Below, piece after piece: positions 8,328 through 15,774 of a stretch of DNA of 64,000 bases; position 1 is the stretch's first letter; each line of letters starts with the position of its first letter. The stretch comes from Chromobacterium phragmitis (GTDB lineage: Bacteria > Pseudomonadota > Gammaproteobacteria > Burkholderiales > Chromobacteriaceae). The translations under genes were made by a program, and so were the position numbers. The stretch is taken from positions 1,922,001-1,986,000 of the forward strand of contig NZ_CP029495.1 in assembly GCF_003325475.1 (NCBI RefSeq). The letters run 5' to 3'. The notes under the pieces are model-generated. The model saw only the letters and a list, made by a program, of their open reading frames with translations. It ran no database searches and had not been told where the DNA came from.

Positions 8328-9113
8328 ATGTCGTTGACGCTGCTTCTGGGGGCGCTGGTGGGCGCGGTGCTGGGGCTGACCGGCGCCGGCGGCGGCATCC
8401 TGGCGGTGCCGGCGCTGATGGCGTCCCAAGGCTGGAGTGTGGCGCAGGCGGCGCCGGTGGCGCTACTGGCCGTGGCGGCCGGCGCGGCGCTCGGGGCCTG
8501 GGAAGGCTGGCGTCGGGGAGAAGTTCGCTACCGCGCCGCGGCGCTGATGGCGGCGAGCGGCCTGCCCGGCGCGGCCTTGGGCACCCGGGCCGCGCATTGG
8601 CTGCCGGCGGCCTGGCTGGCCGCAGGCTTCTCGCTGGTGTTGCTGATCGTCGCCTGGCGCGCCTGGCGCGGCGGCCAGGGCAGCTCCGGCAGCGGCGCGC
8701 TGTGCAGGGTGATGCCGGAGACCGGCCGGCTGGCATGGCGGCCGGCCAGCATCGCCGCCCTGTCCGGCGTGGGCTTGTTTACCGGTTTTCTGACCGGGTT
8801 GCTGGGCGTGGGAGGCGGCTTCGTCATCGTGCCGGCGTTGCGCCGGATCAGCGACCTGGGCATGCACGCCATCGTTTCCACTTCGCTGCTGGTGATCGCG
8901 CTGGTCGGCGGCGGCAGCGTGCTGTCCGCCTACTGGCATGGCGCGCGGCCGCCGATCTTGCCCACTTTGGCTTTCGTCGCCGCGGCGCTCGCCGGCATGG
9001 CGGCGGGGCGCTGGCTGATACGGCGGCTGGCGCCGCGCCAGGTGTCGCGCGGCTTCGCTTTGCTGGCCGCCGGCGTGGCCGCGGCCATGCTGCGCCATGC
9101 CGTCATGGGCTGA
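8328..9113 (+). CDS. TSUP/TauE-SafE family membrane transporter, putative sulfite exporter
   Basis: 261-residue hydrophobic protein with about eight helices in two related halves. Each half has the glycine-rich TSUP signature: 'GAVLGLTGAGGGILAVPAL' near the N terminus and 'GFLTGLLGVGGGFVIVPAL' near residue 150. TSUP proteins export sulfite, sulfoacetate or related anions. Because it is divergent from a persulfide dioxygenase-like enzyme, whose product is sulfite, export of sulfite is the likely job (inference). Confidence 0.85.
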   Translation: MSLTLLLGALVGAVLGLTGAGGGILAVPALMASQGWSVAQAAPVALLAVAAGAALGAWEGWRRGEVRYRAAALMAASGLPGAALGTRAAHWLPAAWLAAGFSLVLLIVAWRAWRGGQGSSGSGALCRVMPETGRLAWRPASIAALSGVGLFTGFLTGLLGVGGGFVIVPALRRISDLGMHAIVSTSLLVIALVGGGSVLSAYWHGARPPILPTLAFVAAALAGMAAGRWLIRRLAPRQVSRGFALLAAGVAAAMLRHAVMG

Positions 9114-9115
9114 AA

Positions 9116-9433
9116 TCAGCTGGCGAAGTCGAACGCCTCGCCGCTGCCGGCGCGGATGGCGTCGGCCAGCGTCGCGTAGAATTCCGCGCCGTCGCGGCTG
9201 GCGATCCAGTCTTCGCCGCGGCGGGCGAAATGATAGCCGCCGCTTCTGGCCGCGATCCACATTTCCTGGTTGGCGGCGTGGCGGTTGACGATCACCTTGT
9301 CGCCGCCGTCGAACTCGATTTCCAGCACATTGCCCTGGCGCAGGGTGTCGGCGTCCAGTCCGTGTTCGTCTATCGCCTGTTCGATGCGGTCGAAGATGGC
9401 ATCGCTCAGTTGCAGGAATTCGCTTTCGGTCAT
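9116..9433 (-). CDS. cyaY: Frataxin-like iron donor protein CyaY
   Basis: 105 residues, the usual CyaY length. An acidic first helix ('SEFLQLSDAIFDRIEQAIDE') is followed by the beta-sheet containing 'IEFDGGDKVIVNRHAANQEMWIA' and 'GGYHF..EDWIASRDGAEFY', all typical of the family. It binds iron at the acidic ridge and modulates IscS/IscU iron-sulfur assembly. It ends 2 bases from the TSUP stop (convergent) and is divergent from the small lipoprotein gene, an arrangement known in other Neisseriales. Confidence 0.93.
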   Translation of the reverse strand: MTESEFLQLSDAIFDRIEQAIDEHGLDADTLRQGNVLEIEFDGGDKVIVNRHAANQEMWIAARSGGYHFARRGEDWIASRDGAEFYATLADAIRAGSGEAFDFAS

Positions 9434-9522
9434 GATGTTTCCCTGATGGCGCCGGCGGCGGCAACACCGTCCGGCAAGGTTTTGCTAGTATGCTGATTTT
9501 GCCACATCGGATTGCTCCCAGT

Positions 9523-9687
9523 ATGCGTACCCTGCTCGCTTGCGCAAGTTTGACCCTGATCCTGGCCGCCTGCGGCTATAAAGGCCCGCTGGTGCTGCCG
9601 CAGCAGCCGGGCAAAGCGCCACATTCCTACCAGGCGGCCGAGCCGGACGCGGCGGCGCCGCGCGCGGATGCGTCTTCCGCCCGCTGA
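9523..9687 (+). CDS. lptM: Small LptM/YifL-like lipoprotein
   Basis: 54 residues: signal peptide with lipobox LAAC (Cys at residue 17), then 'GYKGPLVLPQ', the signature just after the lipidated Cys in LptM (YifL) proteins, then a low-complexity Pro/Ala tail. LptM helps assemble the LptD/LptE outer-membrane LPS translocon. The start at 9523 is preferred over an upstream ATG at 9490 because it puts the lipobox at the usual distance. In many relatives this gene precedes lysA; here a hisC-like aminotransferase follows instead. Confidence 0.8.
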   Translation: MRTLLACASLTLILAACGYKGPLVLPQQPGKAPHSYQAAEPDAAAPRADASSAR

Positions 9688-9778
9688 TTTCGCCGCCATA
9701 AGGATATTTCCAAGCAATCGTTTGTCTGACCGGGCCTTGGCCTAGAATGGCCGTTGTCTCTTGGGAATAGGAGCCGCC

Positions 9779-10873
9779 ATGCCCCACTACGCGCGTCATC
9801 TGGAACACCATACCATCGTCAATCCGTTTCCCGGCATCGCCAAGCTGGAGGCGGCGCTGGGCCGCAAGGTGGTCAGCCGCCTGGGGGCCAACGAAAGCAT
9901 GGTGAAGCCGGCGTCGCCATTGCTGGAGCAATGGGGAGAGGCCTTGGCTGAACTGGCCCGGCTCTATCCGGACCCTTACGCGCTGGCCTTGCGCGAGCGG
10001 GTCGCCGCGCGGCTGGGGCTGGAAAGCAGCCAGGTGCTGTTCGATTGCGGCGCCGACAGCCTGATCCTGCTGGCGCTGCGGCTGCGCTGCAATGCCGGCG
10101 ACGCGGTGGTGTGCAGCGCCGGCACCTATCCGGCTTTCCGCTACTTCGCCGAGGGCGTGGGCGCGCGCATTCTGGAGGTGCCCTACCAGACGCAAGGCGT
10201 GGGCCTGCGGCCCGATCTGGCCCGTCTGTGCGAAGTGGCGCACGCCGAGCGCGCGGCCGTGGTTTACCTGGCCAATCCCGACAATCCCACCGGCCACTAC
10301 TGGCCGGCCGCCGACATCCAGGCGCTGCGCCAGCAGCTGCCGCCGCAGACGATGTTGATCCTGGACGAGGCTTATATCGATTTCTGCGCCTTGCCGGAGG
10401 ACGCGCCGCCCGAGGGCGCGCTGGCCAATACGCTGCGGCTGCGCACGCTGTCCAAGGCCTACGCGCTGGCTGGCCTGCGCGTCGGTTTCGCGCTGGCGCC
10501 GGCCGAGATCATCGCCAAGGCCGACCAGATCCGGCCGCAGTACGCGTTGTCGGGCATCGCCCAGCATGCGGCGGCGATGGTGCTGGACGCGCCGGACTAC
10601 GCCAGCCAGCTGGTGCAGGCCACGGTGCAGTTGCGCGACAAACTGGCGGACGCGCTGCGCGAACGCGATCTGACCGTGCTGCCCTCGCATACCAATTTCG
10701 TCAGCATCGTCTATCCCAACGCCGCCCAGTCCGAGGCCATCCAGCGCCAGCTGTTGAACGAGGGCATCGCCGTGCATCGGCCGCCGCACCCCGCGCTGCG
10801 CCATCTGCTGCGGGTGACCGCCCAGCCGCAAGCCTTGTCCAGCAAGGTTTTGGAGGGACTGGCCGGCCGCTGA
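9779..10873 (+). CDS. hisC: Histidinol-phosphate aminotransferase-like PLP enzyme
   Basis: 364 residues with an AGGAG ribosome site 5 bases before the ATG. It is a fold-type I aminotransferase: 'YLANPDNPTGHYW' (N169 contacts PLP), 'LILDEAYIDF' (D196), 'LRTLSKAYALAGLRVGFAL' with the Schiff-base lysine K226, and the terminal Arg motif 'HLLRVTAQP'. It is closest in pattern to HisC, which converts imidazole-acetol phosphate to histidinol phosphate. HisC-like paralogues can also act on other amino acids, and no other his gene is nearby, so the exact substrate is not certain. Confidence 0.82.
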   Translation: MPHYARHLEHHTIVNPFPGIAKLEAALGRKVVSRLGANESMVKPASPLLEQWGEALAELARLYPDPYALALRERVAARLGLESSQVLFDCGADSLILLALRLRCNAGDAVVCSAGTYPAFRYFAEGVGARILEVPYQTQGVGLRPDLARLCEVAHAERAAVVYLANPDNPTGHYWPAADIQALRQQLPPQTMLILDEAYIDFCALPEDAPPEGALANTLRLRTLSKAYALAGLRVGFALAPAEIIAKADQIRPQYALSGIAQHAAAMVLDAPDYASQLVQATVQLRDKLADALRERDLTVLPSHTNFVSIVYPNAAQSEAIQRQLLNEGIAVHRPPHPALRHLLRVTAQPQALSSKVLEGLAGR

Positions 10874-10926
10874 CGGGCATAGTTGCATTGACAGGAGTCA
10901 AGGCGAATGACATAAGCGATCGGGTG

Positions 10927-11349
10927 ATGAAAACCGAATCGCTTATTTTTTCGAGGCGGCATGCAGCCCAATCTCCGGTTGCGGCCCGCATTGCCGCTAT
11001 CCTGTGGCTGCTGGCAGGCTGCCATGCCGCCGCGGCCGGCCTGGTGAGGGCGGATGGCGAAAGCCGGCTGGCGCTGAGAGGCCGGGTGGAAGGGCCGCTG
11101 TCCAGCGGCAGCAAGGCCGAGGGCACGCTGTTCCAGGCCTATTACTTGAGATTGGCCCGCCCGCTGCGCCTGGACGACGGCGCCGCTTGCGGCGCGCAGA
11201 CGATGCGCAGGCTGGCGTTGAACCAGGAAGGCATGGGGCGCTATCTGGGCCGGCGCGTTGCGCTGACGGCGCGGGTGTTCTGCCAGGAAGGGCGCACCGG
11301 CACCTACCATCTGGCGGACATCGAGATAGGCGACGCTGGCGGGCGCTGA
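10927..11349 (+). CDS. Secreted DUF4431-like protein
   Basis: 140 residues. The N terminus has basic residues and a hydrophobic stretch (AARIAAILWLLAGCHAAAAG) that reads as a signal peptide. The remainder ('LRGRVEG.....YYLRLARPLRL.....RYLGRRVALTARVFC') follows the layout of DUF4431 domains, with a small beta-barrel and a G-R-R-V-x-x-x-A-x-V strand. The function is unknown. It lies 53 bases after hisC on the same strand, so it may be co-transcribed. Confidence 0.65.
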   Translation: MKTESLIFSRRHAAQSPVAARIAAILWLLAGCHAAAAGLVRADGESRLALRGRVEGPLSSGSKAEGTLFQAYYLRLARPLRLDDGAACGAQTMRRLALNQEGMGRYLGRRVALTARVFCQEGRTGTYHLADIEIGDAGGR

Positions 11350-11357
11350 GGCGCCGG

Positions 11358-11801
11358 CTAGCCTGGCCGCAGCCGCGCGTCCAGCGGCGCGGCGATGACG
11401 TCCAGAATCCGGCAGCGGGCGGCCTCCGGGTGCAGGGGATTGAGCAGCAGGTTGCGTCCGTCCACCGCCAGCGCGCTCGGCACCCTGAGCAGCGCGCTGG
11501 GGGCTTGCGCCAGCCAGGCGTCGCCCAGCAGGCGGGTATCCTCCTGGCGCGCCCGCCAATCCGGCGGCAGCGCGGCCGGGTCCAGGTCCAGCGCGCCGTC
11601 GTCGGGCAGTTCCACCTTCAGCAGCTGGAAGCTGGCCGGCAGCCGCCGCAGTTCGCTGTGCACCAGCATTTCCAGCATGGCGCTGGCGGCGTGGTCGGCC
11701 AGGTAGACGATGGGCCGGCCGGCGTGGTGCCAGCGGCCGTCGGCGCGCAGGCCGCCCAGGCCGCTGAGGTCGGCGTAACGGCTGATCCGCCAGCCGATCA
11801 C
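11358..11801 (-). CDS. RES-domain toxin of a Xre-RES toxin-antitoxin pair
   Basis: 147 residues covering a whole RES domain: early Arg ('WRISRYADLSGLGGLRADGRWHHAGRPIVYLAD'), the conserved Tyr, the 'AMLEMLVH' Glu and the C-terminal 'NLLLNPLHPEA' Asn/His motif. RES toxins studied elsewhere (MbcT, Photorhabdus and Pseudomonas Res) stop growth by degrading NAD+. The start overlaps the antitoxin stop by 4 bases, the usual TA coupling. The neighbouring operon rebuilds NAD+, which supports the assignment and is discussed as a finding. Confidence 0.88.
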   Translation of the reverse strand: MIGWRISRYADLSGLGGLRADGRWHHAGRPIVYLADHAASAMLEMLVHSELRRLPASFQLLKVELPDDGALDLDPAALPPDWRARQEDTRLLGDAWLAQAPSALLRVPSALAVDGRNLLLNPLHPEAARCRILDVIAAPLDARLRPG

Positions 11802-12262
11802 GCCACGTAGCCCTCGTCTATCTGGATCAGCAGGTTTTCCACCAGCCGCGCGCCCTGTTCGGTTTGCGCCATTTGCAGCGGGCTTTGCTCATCGAGGCGG
11901 CGCAAGGGTTGGCGCAGCCAGCCGGCGGCCTCCTCGCCCAGCACCTGTTGCGCCAGCACCAGCAGGCTGGCAACCCGCACGCCGCGCTCGGATTCGTCGC
12001 GGCTCAGCTTTTCGTGCTTTTTGATGCGGTGGGATAGGGTGCGCGCCGGAATCACGAATTCCAGCTCCTTGCGGGTCAGTCCCTCGCCGGCGAGATGGTC
12101 GATCAGGCCGGTGTCGGCCCCGTCCGCCACATAGCGCGCCAGTTCCAGGTCGGAGCGCACCTTGTGACCGATGATGCGGGACAGGCGGGCGAAGCGCAGC
12201 GCGGGAGCGCGCGGCTGCTCCGGCAGTGCGTCGGCATCGGGCTTGAACAGGGCTTGGGACAT
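11798..12262 (-). CDS. Xre/MbcA/ParS-type antitoxin (DUF2384)
   Basis: 154 residues from the ATG at 12262, which has a GGAGG ribosome site 5 bases upstream. The N-terminal half contains a helix-turn-helix-like region and 'KELEFVIPARTLSHRIKKHEKLSRDESERGVRVASLLVLAQQVLG', the signature of the MbcA/ParS/Xre antitoxin domain. The C-terminal part ('WLRQPLRRLDEQSPLQMAQTEQGARLVENLLIQIDEGY') is the segment that plugs the RES active site in solved complexes. It should neutralise the RES protein and repress the operon. It lies 70 bases downstream of nadV on the same strand, so read-through is possible. Confidence 0.9.
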   Translation of the reverse strand: MSQALFKPDADALPEQPRAPALRFARLSRIIGHKVRSDLELARYVADGADTGLIDHLAGEGLTRKELEFVIPARTLSHRIKKHEKLSRDESERGVRVASLLVLAQQVLGEEAAGWLRQPLRRLDEQSPLQMAQTEQGARLVENLLIQIDEGYVA

Positions 12263-12332
12263 GGCGGCCTCCATGGGCAATTGCCTGTTCAGTATCGGCA
12301 TTTTGCCTGGGCGAGGCAAGCCCGCCCGGCGG

Positions 12333-14018
12333 TCATGCCGTCCAGTCCACGCTGCCCGGCTGCGGGCAAATCCATGATGCCTGCAGCCGCTGGCGGATTT
12401 CGGCCAGCGTTTGCTTGACCAGCAGTTCGCCATCGCGGAACACCGGCCGCAGCGCGCCGCCCTCGGCCTGGGCCGGGGTCTGCTGCTGATACAGCGCGTA
12501 ACGACCGTTTTCTTCTTCCACCCGCAGCAGGCCGCGCGCCGATTTCTTGGTGCCGTCGTCGGTGGCCGGGTCTTTGTAGATGTCCACCGCTTCGCCGGCG
12601 ACTTCGGCGTAGATCGCTTTCAGCGCGTAGCCGAAGGTGTCGCGCGAATTCATGCCGTAGACAAAGCTGCCGATGCCGAACACCACGTTGCCGGAGGCGA
12701 AGCCCTTGTCCGCCAGCCGCAGCAAGATGTCGCGGGCGCGCGGCAGGGTGATGGAGTCGCCGTAGATCAGGCCGACGCGGCTGTCCAGCATGCGGTAGCC
12801 GCGCTCGGTGACGCTGCCGCCGAAGATCTCCCACAGGCATTCCACCGCGCCCTTGCGCTCGGCTTCGCTGATCGCTTCGCCGGCCTGGGTCCGATAGCGG
12901 CCGTCCTCGCCGCGGATCAGCTCGTCGTCGAGGTAGCCGGTGAGAATCTTCACCGGATCGCCGGAGTCCGGGCGGAATACCACCTTGGCGTTGCCCAACG
13001 CGTCGGGCTGCCGCGCCAGGATGTCTTCTTTCAGTTCGCGGGCGATCACGGTGACCACGTTCCAGAAGTCGAAGGTGTCGCTGACGATGGACACCATGCC
13101 GGCCGGATAATCGCGGCTGACGAATTCGCGCACCACTTCGCGCTCGGCCAGCCGGCGCAGCGCCTTGTCGTCGAGAGCCTGGTTTGCCGGCATCCGCGCC
13201 AGCCGCTGCTGGGTCAACAGGATGCGCAGCGCCATCACGCTGTGCTCGGACGCGGGGATGGAGCCGCCCACCAGTTCGCGCTCGGCGTCGGCGCCGTAAT
13301 GATCTTCCAGATAGTCCAGCGCCGGGATGGTGTCGGTGCCGGTGAAGGACAACAGGTGGCCGGCGCCGCAGCGCATCGCGTCGTGGACGCCGCTCATGCC
13401 GCGCATCGAAAAGTCATGTCCCTGCCAGGCGACGAAGTCCTGCGGCGCGCCGGTGAGGGCGGCGAAGTAAGTCAGCAGCTTGCGGAATTCGAAGGCGATG
13501 GTGGCCACGGTGGACGGCTTCCAGCTTTCGCAGCTGAACAGCGTTTCAAAGTAAGTGGCCACCCAGGGGAAGTCCGGATGGGTGTTGGAGAAGGTGACCG
13601 GCGGCACCTTGATGTCCACGCGCGCGCCTTCCGGCAGCGAGCGGATTTCCAGCGGCAGATGTCCCAGGTCGTGCAGCGCCTCCAGCCGGCCGCCATCCAC
13701 CGCGCCGGCGCCCAAGGCGGCGTCCATGCGGCGTTGGTAGCGGCGCACCGCGTCAGCCTTGGGGCGCTGGAAGAATTCGCGGTTGAACAGGTCGATCAGG
13801 TATTCCTGGATGAAGCCCTGCAGGCCAAACCACACCACCTTGTCGTCGAACAGCTGGGGCAGCACCGGCGCGTACTTGGCCGAGCGCGGCGTGAAATTGG
13901 CCACCAGCCGGGTGGTTTCGCGCGGGTACATCGCCGGGTGGCCGGTCTTGTAGAAATCGGCCAGGTTGAACGGGACCAGCGGGTTCTTGTCTTGGGCGGT
14001 TTGGGGGGCGGTCATCAT
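12333..14018 (-). CDS. nadV: Nicotinamide phosphoribosyltransferase
   Basis: 561 residues, longer than a nicotinate enzyme and right for NadV/Nampt. Motifs: 'NLADFYKTGHPAMYP' at the N terminus, 'GGSIPASEHSVMALR', the ribose-phosphate site 'VVFRPDSGDPVKIL', 'LIYGDSITLPRA' and 'GNVVFGIGSFVYG'. It makes NMN directly from nicotinamide and PRPP. A PRPP synthetase-like gene sits 29 bases upstream on the same strand to supply the co-substrate. The operon is preceded by two NrtR-like operators, so it is probably repressed when NAD is plentiful. The first two codons are both ATG; either could be the start. Confidence 0.93.
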   Translation of the reverse strand: MMTAPQTAQDKNPLVPFNLADFYKTGHPAMYPRETTRLVANFTPRSAKYAPVLPQLFDDKVVWFGLQGFIQEYLIDLFNREFFQRPKADAVRRYQRRMDAALGAGAVDGGRLEALHDLGHLPLEIRSLPEGARVDIKVPPVTFSNTHPDFPWVATYFETLFSCESWKPSTVATIAFEFRKLLTYFAALTGAPQDFVAWQGHDFSMRGMSGVHDAMRCGAGHLLSFTGTDTIPALDYLEDHYGADAERELVGGSIPASEHSVMALRILLTQQRLARMPANQALDDKALRRLAEREVVREFVSRDYPAGMVSIVSDTFDFWNVVTVIARELKEDILARQPDALGNAKVVFRPDSGDPVKILTGYLDDELIRGEDGRYRTQAGEAISEAERKGAVECLWEIFGGSVTERGYRMLDSRVGLIYGDSITLPRARDILLRLADKGFASGNVVFGIGSFVYGMNSRDTFGYALKAIYAEVAGEAVDIYKDPATDDGTKKSARGLLRVEEENGRYALYQQQTPAQAEGGALRPVFRDGELLVKQTLAEIRQRLQASWICPQPGSVDWTA

Positions 14019-14047
14019 GGTTCTCCGTTATCTCTTCTTTTTCAGGC

Positions 14048-14860
14048 TTAAACGAGACGGCAGCGGGCATCGCCGCTCCAGTCGTTGCGGGCGAATACGG
14101 CGTCGAAATGCTCAAGCAGCCGGTCCAGGCCGCGGCTGAAGATGCCGTGGGTCACGTAGAGGTAGAGCGGCCCGGTCTGGCCGGACGCCGCCCGGCGCGC
14201 GGCGATGGCCTCGGCCAGGCCGACGAAGGTGCCGCCGCCGTCGCAGATGTCATCCACTACCAGCAACGGGCTGTCTGGCAGTTCGCCGTGCAATTCGATG
14301 CCACTGATCTTGCCGGTGACGGTGTCGCGGATTTTGTCGGCGCACACGGCGGGGCAGCCCAGCAGCTGCGCCAGCTTCAGGACACGCTTGCGGGCCCCCG
14401 CGTCCGGCGCCACCAGCGTGGCCGGGCCGATGGCTTCCAGCGCGCGGCGCAGCGCCGGCAGCGGATCTTCCACTTCCACCCGCTCCAGCAGCGCGGCGAC
14501 CACGTCGCTGTGCGGGTCCTGGATCCGCACCCGGCTGTAGCCCTGCTGATTGATCAGATTGCAGAACACCTTGGCAGACAGCGCCTCGCCGGGATTGGCC
14601 ACCCGGTCCTGGCGGGCGTAGGGCACATAGGGCAGGCAAAGCTCCAGCGGAATGCCGGGATAGGCCCGGCGCAGCGCGTCGGTGGCCAGCAGCAGGGAGA
14701 TGATCGAGCCGGCGTCGCGCAGGTGGGCGCATAGGCTGAGCGAAGAGGCCGGCGCGCCGGTCTCCGCCGTGGCATGGATTTCGCCGCCGGGGAAAGTGAA
14801 GAAGTCCAGGCTCAGCGTTTGCGGCTGGCCATCAAGGTCGAGGTAGCTGGCGATGATCAT
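14048..14860 (-). CDS. Ribose-phosphate pyrophosphokinase-like protein of the NAD salvage operon
   Basis: 270 residues, shorter than housekeeping Prs (~310). The PRPP-binding loop reads 'LLVVDDICDGGGTFVGLAEA'. The N-terminal 'FPGGEIH' and 'LCLPYVPYARQDRVANPGEALSAKVFCNLI' regions match the ATP and ribose 5-phosphate sites of PRPP synthetases. It is the first gene of an operon with nadV and presumably provides PRPP for NMN synthesis. Similar short prs-nadV pairs occur in bacteria and large phages. The ATG at 14860 has an AAGGA ribosome site; an upstream in-frame ATG at 14890 is less likely. Confidence 0.88.
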   Translation of the reverse strand: MIIASYLDLDGQPQTLSLDFFTFPGGEIHATAETGAPASSLSLCAHLRDAGSIISLLLATDALRRAYPGIPLELCLPYVPYARQDRVANPGEALSAKVFCNLINQQGYSRVRIQDPHSDVVAALLERVEVEDPLPALRRALEAIGPATLVAPDAGARKRVLKLAQLLGCPAVCADKIRDTVTGKISGIELHGELPDSPLLVVDDICDGGGTFVGLAEAIAARRAASGQTGPLYLYVTHGIFSRGLDRLLEHFDAVFARNDWSGDARCRLV

Positions 14861-14919
14861 CGGATTATCCTTGGCATGCGCGGCCGGCATTGCTGCTGGT
14901 GGCTGTTTGCCGCGCCTTC

Positions 14920-14940
14920 TTAGTTGTTAAATTCAACTAA
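14920..14940. promoter_or_regulatory. NrtR-like operator 1 (operon side)
   Basis: TTAGTTG-N7-CAACTAA, a perfect 7-base inverted repeat. It sits just downstream of the predicted transcription start of the prs/nadV operon. It is identical in both arms to the second copy at 14963-14983, and their centres are 43 bases apart, about four helical turns. Confidence 0.8.
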
Positions 14941-14949
14941 CATGCCTGC

Positions 14950-14979
14950 AGTATACGCATCCTTAGTTGAATAATGCAA
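14950..14979 (-). promoter_or_regulatory. Predicted sigma70 promoter of the prs-nadV operon
   Basis: On the minus strand, TTGCAT (14974-14979) and TATACT (14950-14955) are separated by 18 bases. The -35 lies inside operator 2 and the expected start point falls just before operator 1, so a bound repressor would block it from both sides. Confidence 0.6.
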
Positions 14980-14983
14980 CTAA
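14963..14983. promoter_or_regulatory. NrtR-like operator 2 (regulator side)
   Basis: TTAGTTG-N7-CAACTAA, arms identical to operator 1. It lies between the divergent nrtR-like gene and the prs-nadV operon and overlaps the operon's -35 element. It could also control nrtR itself. Confidence 0.8.
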
Positions 14984-15025
14984 GTGGGCGAAAATACCGA
15001 TGACAACAGACAAAATGGATACACC

Positions 15026-15724
15026 ATGCGCCCATTACGCCCCCCCCCCATTGTCAGCGTGGACATCGTGCTGCTGACGCTGCATCAAGGCAGGTTGCAG
15101 GCGGCGTTGCACAAGCGGGGCAGAGCGCCGTTTCTGGCTTGCCTGGCGCTGCCGGGCGGCTATGTGCATCCGGAAGAAGACGCGTCGGCGGAAGAGACGG
15201 CTTTGCGGGTGCTGCGCGAAAAAACCGGCATCCAGCCCCGCTATCTGGAGCAGCTGCGCACCTTCGCCGGCGCGGCGCGCGATCCGCGCGGCTGGTCGGC
15301 GGCGATTTCCCACGTGGCCTTGATGCCGCACGAGGAATTGCGCCAGGCCGGCGACGAGATGTTCCATTTCTATGATGTGGACCAACTGCCGGAACTGGCC
15401 TTCGACCACGCCGAGCAGATCCGCGCGGCGGTGGAGCGGGTGCGCAACAAGGCCAGTTACTCCACGCTGCCGTGCTGGCTGCTGCCGGAATTGTTCACGC
15501 TGACCCAGTTGCAGCGCACCTACGAGCAGATCTTCGGCGAGACGGTGCCGCGCGGCACCTTCCGCTCGCGCCTGGGCATCAAGGTGGGAGAGATGCAGGC
15601 CGGCGAGGCGGCCGACCAGGCCGACATCCTGATCGCCACCGACCAGTTCCAGGGCGGCAGCCAGCGTCCGGCGCGGTTGTTCCGCGTCAACCGCCTCAGC
15701 CTGTTCAAGCGCGCCAGCTGGTAA
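15026..15724 (+). CDS. nrtR: NrtR-type regulator of NAD metabolism (degenerate Nudix plus winged helix)
   Basis: 232 residues. The N-terminal Nudix-like domain has 'LPGGYVHPEEDASAEETALRVLREKTGI', where the catalytic RExxEE is replaced by TALRVL, as in NrtR repressors that bind but do not hydrolyse ADP-ribose. The C-terminal ~80 residues ('FTLTQLQRTYEQIFGETVPRGTFRSRLGIK') form the winged-helix DNA-binding part. ADP-ribose is the known anti-repressor for the family. It is divergent from prs-nadV with two matching palindromes in between, which fixes the target. The start at 15026 is chosen by family alignment; an earlier in-frame ATG lies at 14984, next to operator 2. Confidence 0.9.
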   Translation: MRPLRPPPIVSVDIVLLTLHQGRLQAALHKRGRAPFLACLALPGGYVHPEEDASAEETALRVLREKTGIQPRYLEQLRTFAGAARDPRGWSAAISHVALMPHEELRQAGDEMFHFYDVDQLPELAFDHAEQIRAAVERVRNKASYSTLPCWLLPELFTLTQLQRTYEQIFGETVPRGTFRSRLGIKVGEMQAGEAADQADILIATDQFQGGSQRPARLFRVNRLSLFKRASW

Positions 15725-15774
15725 CTATCCTGTAAAGACGCGCGGGCTTCGCGCGCGGCCGCAAGGAGGATGCG

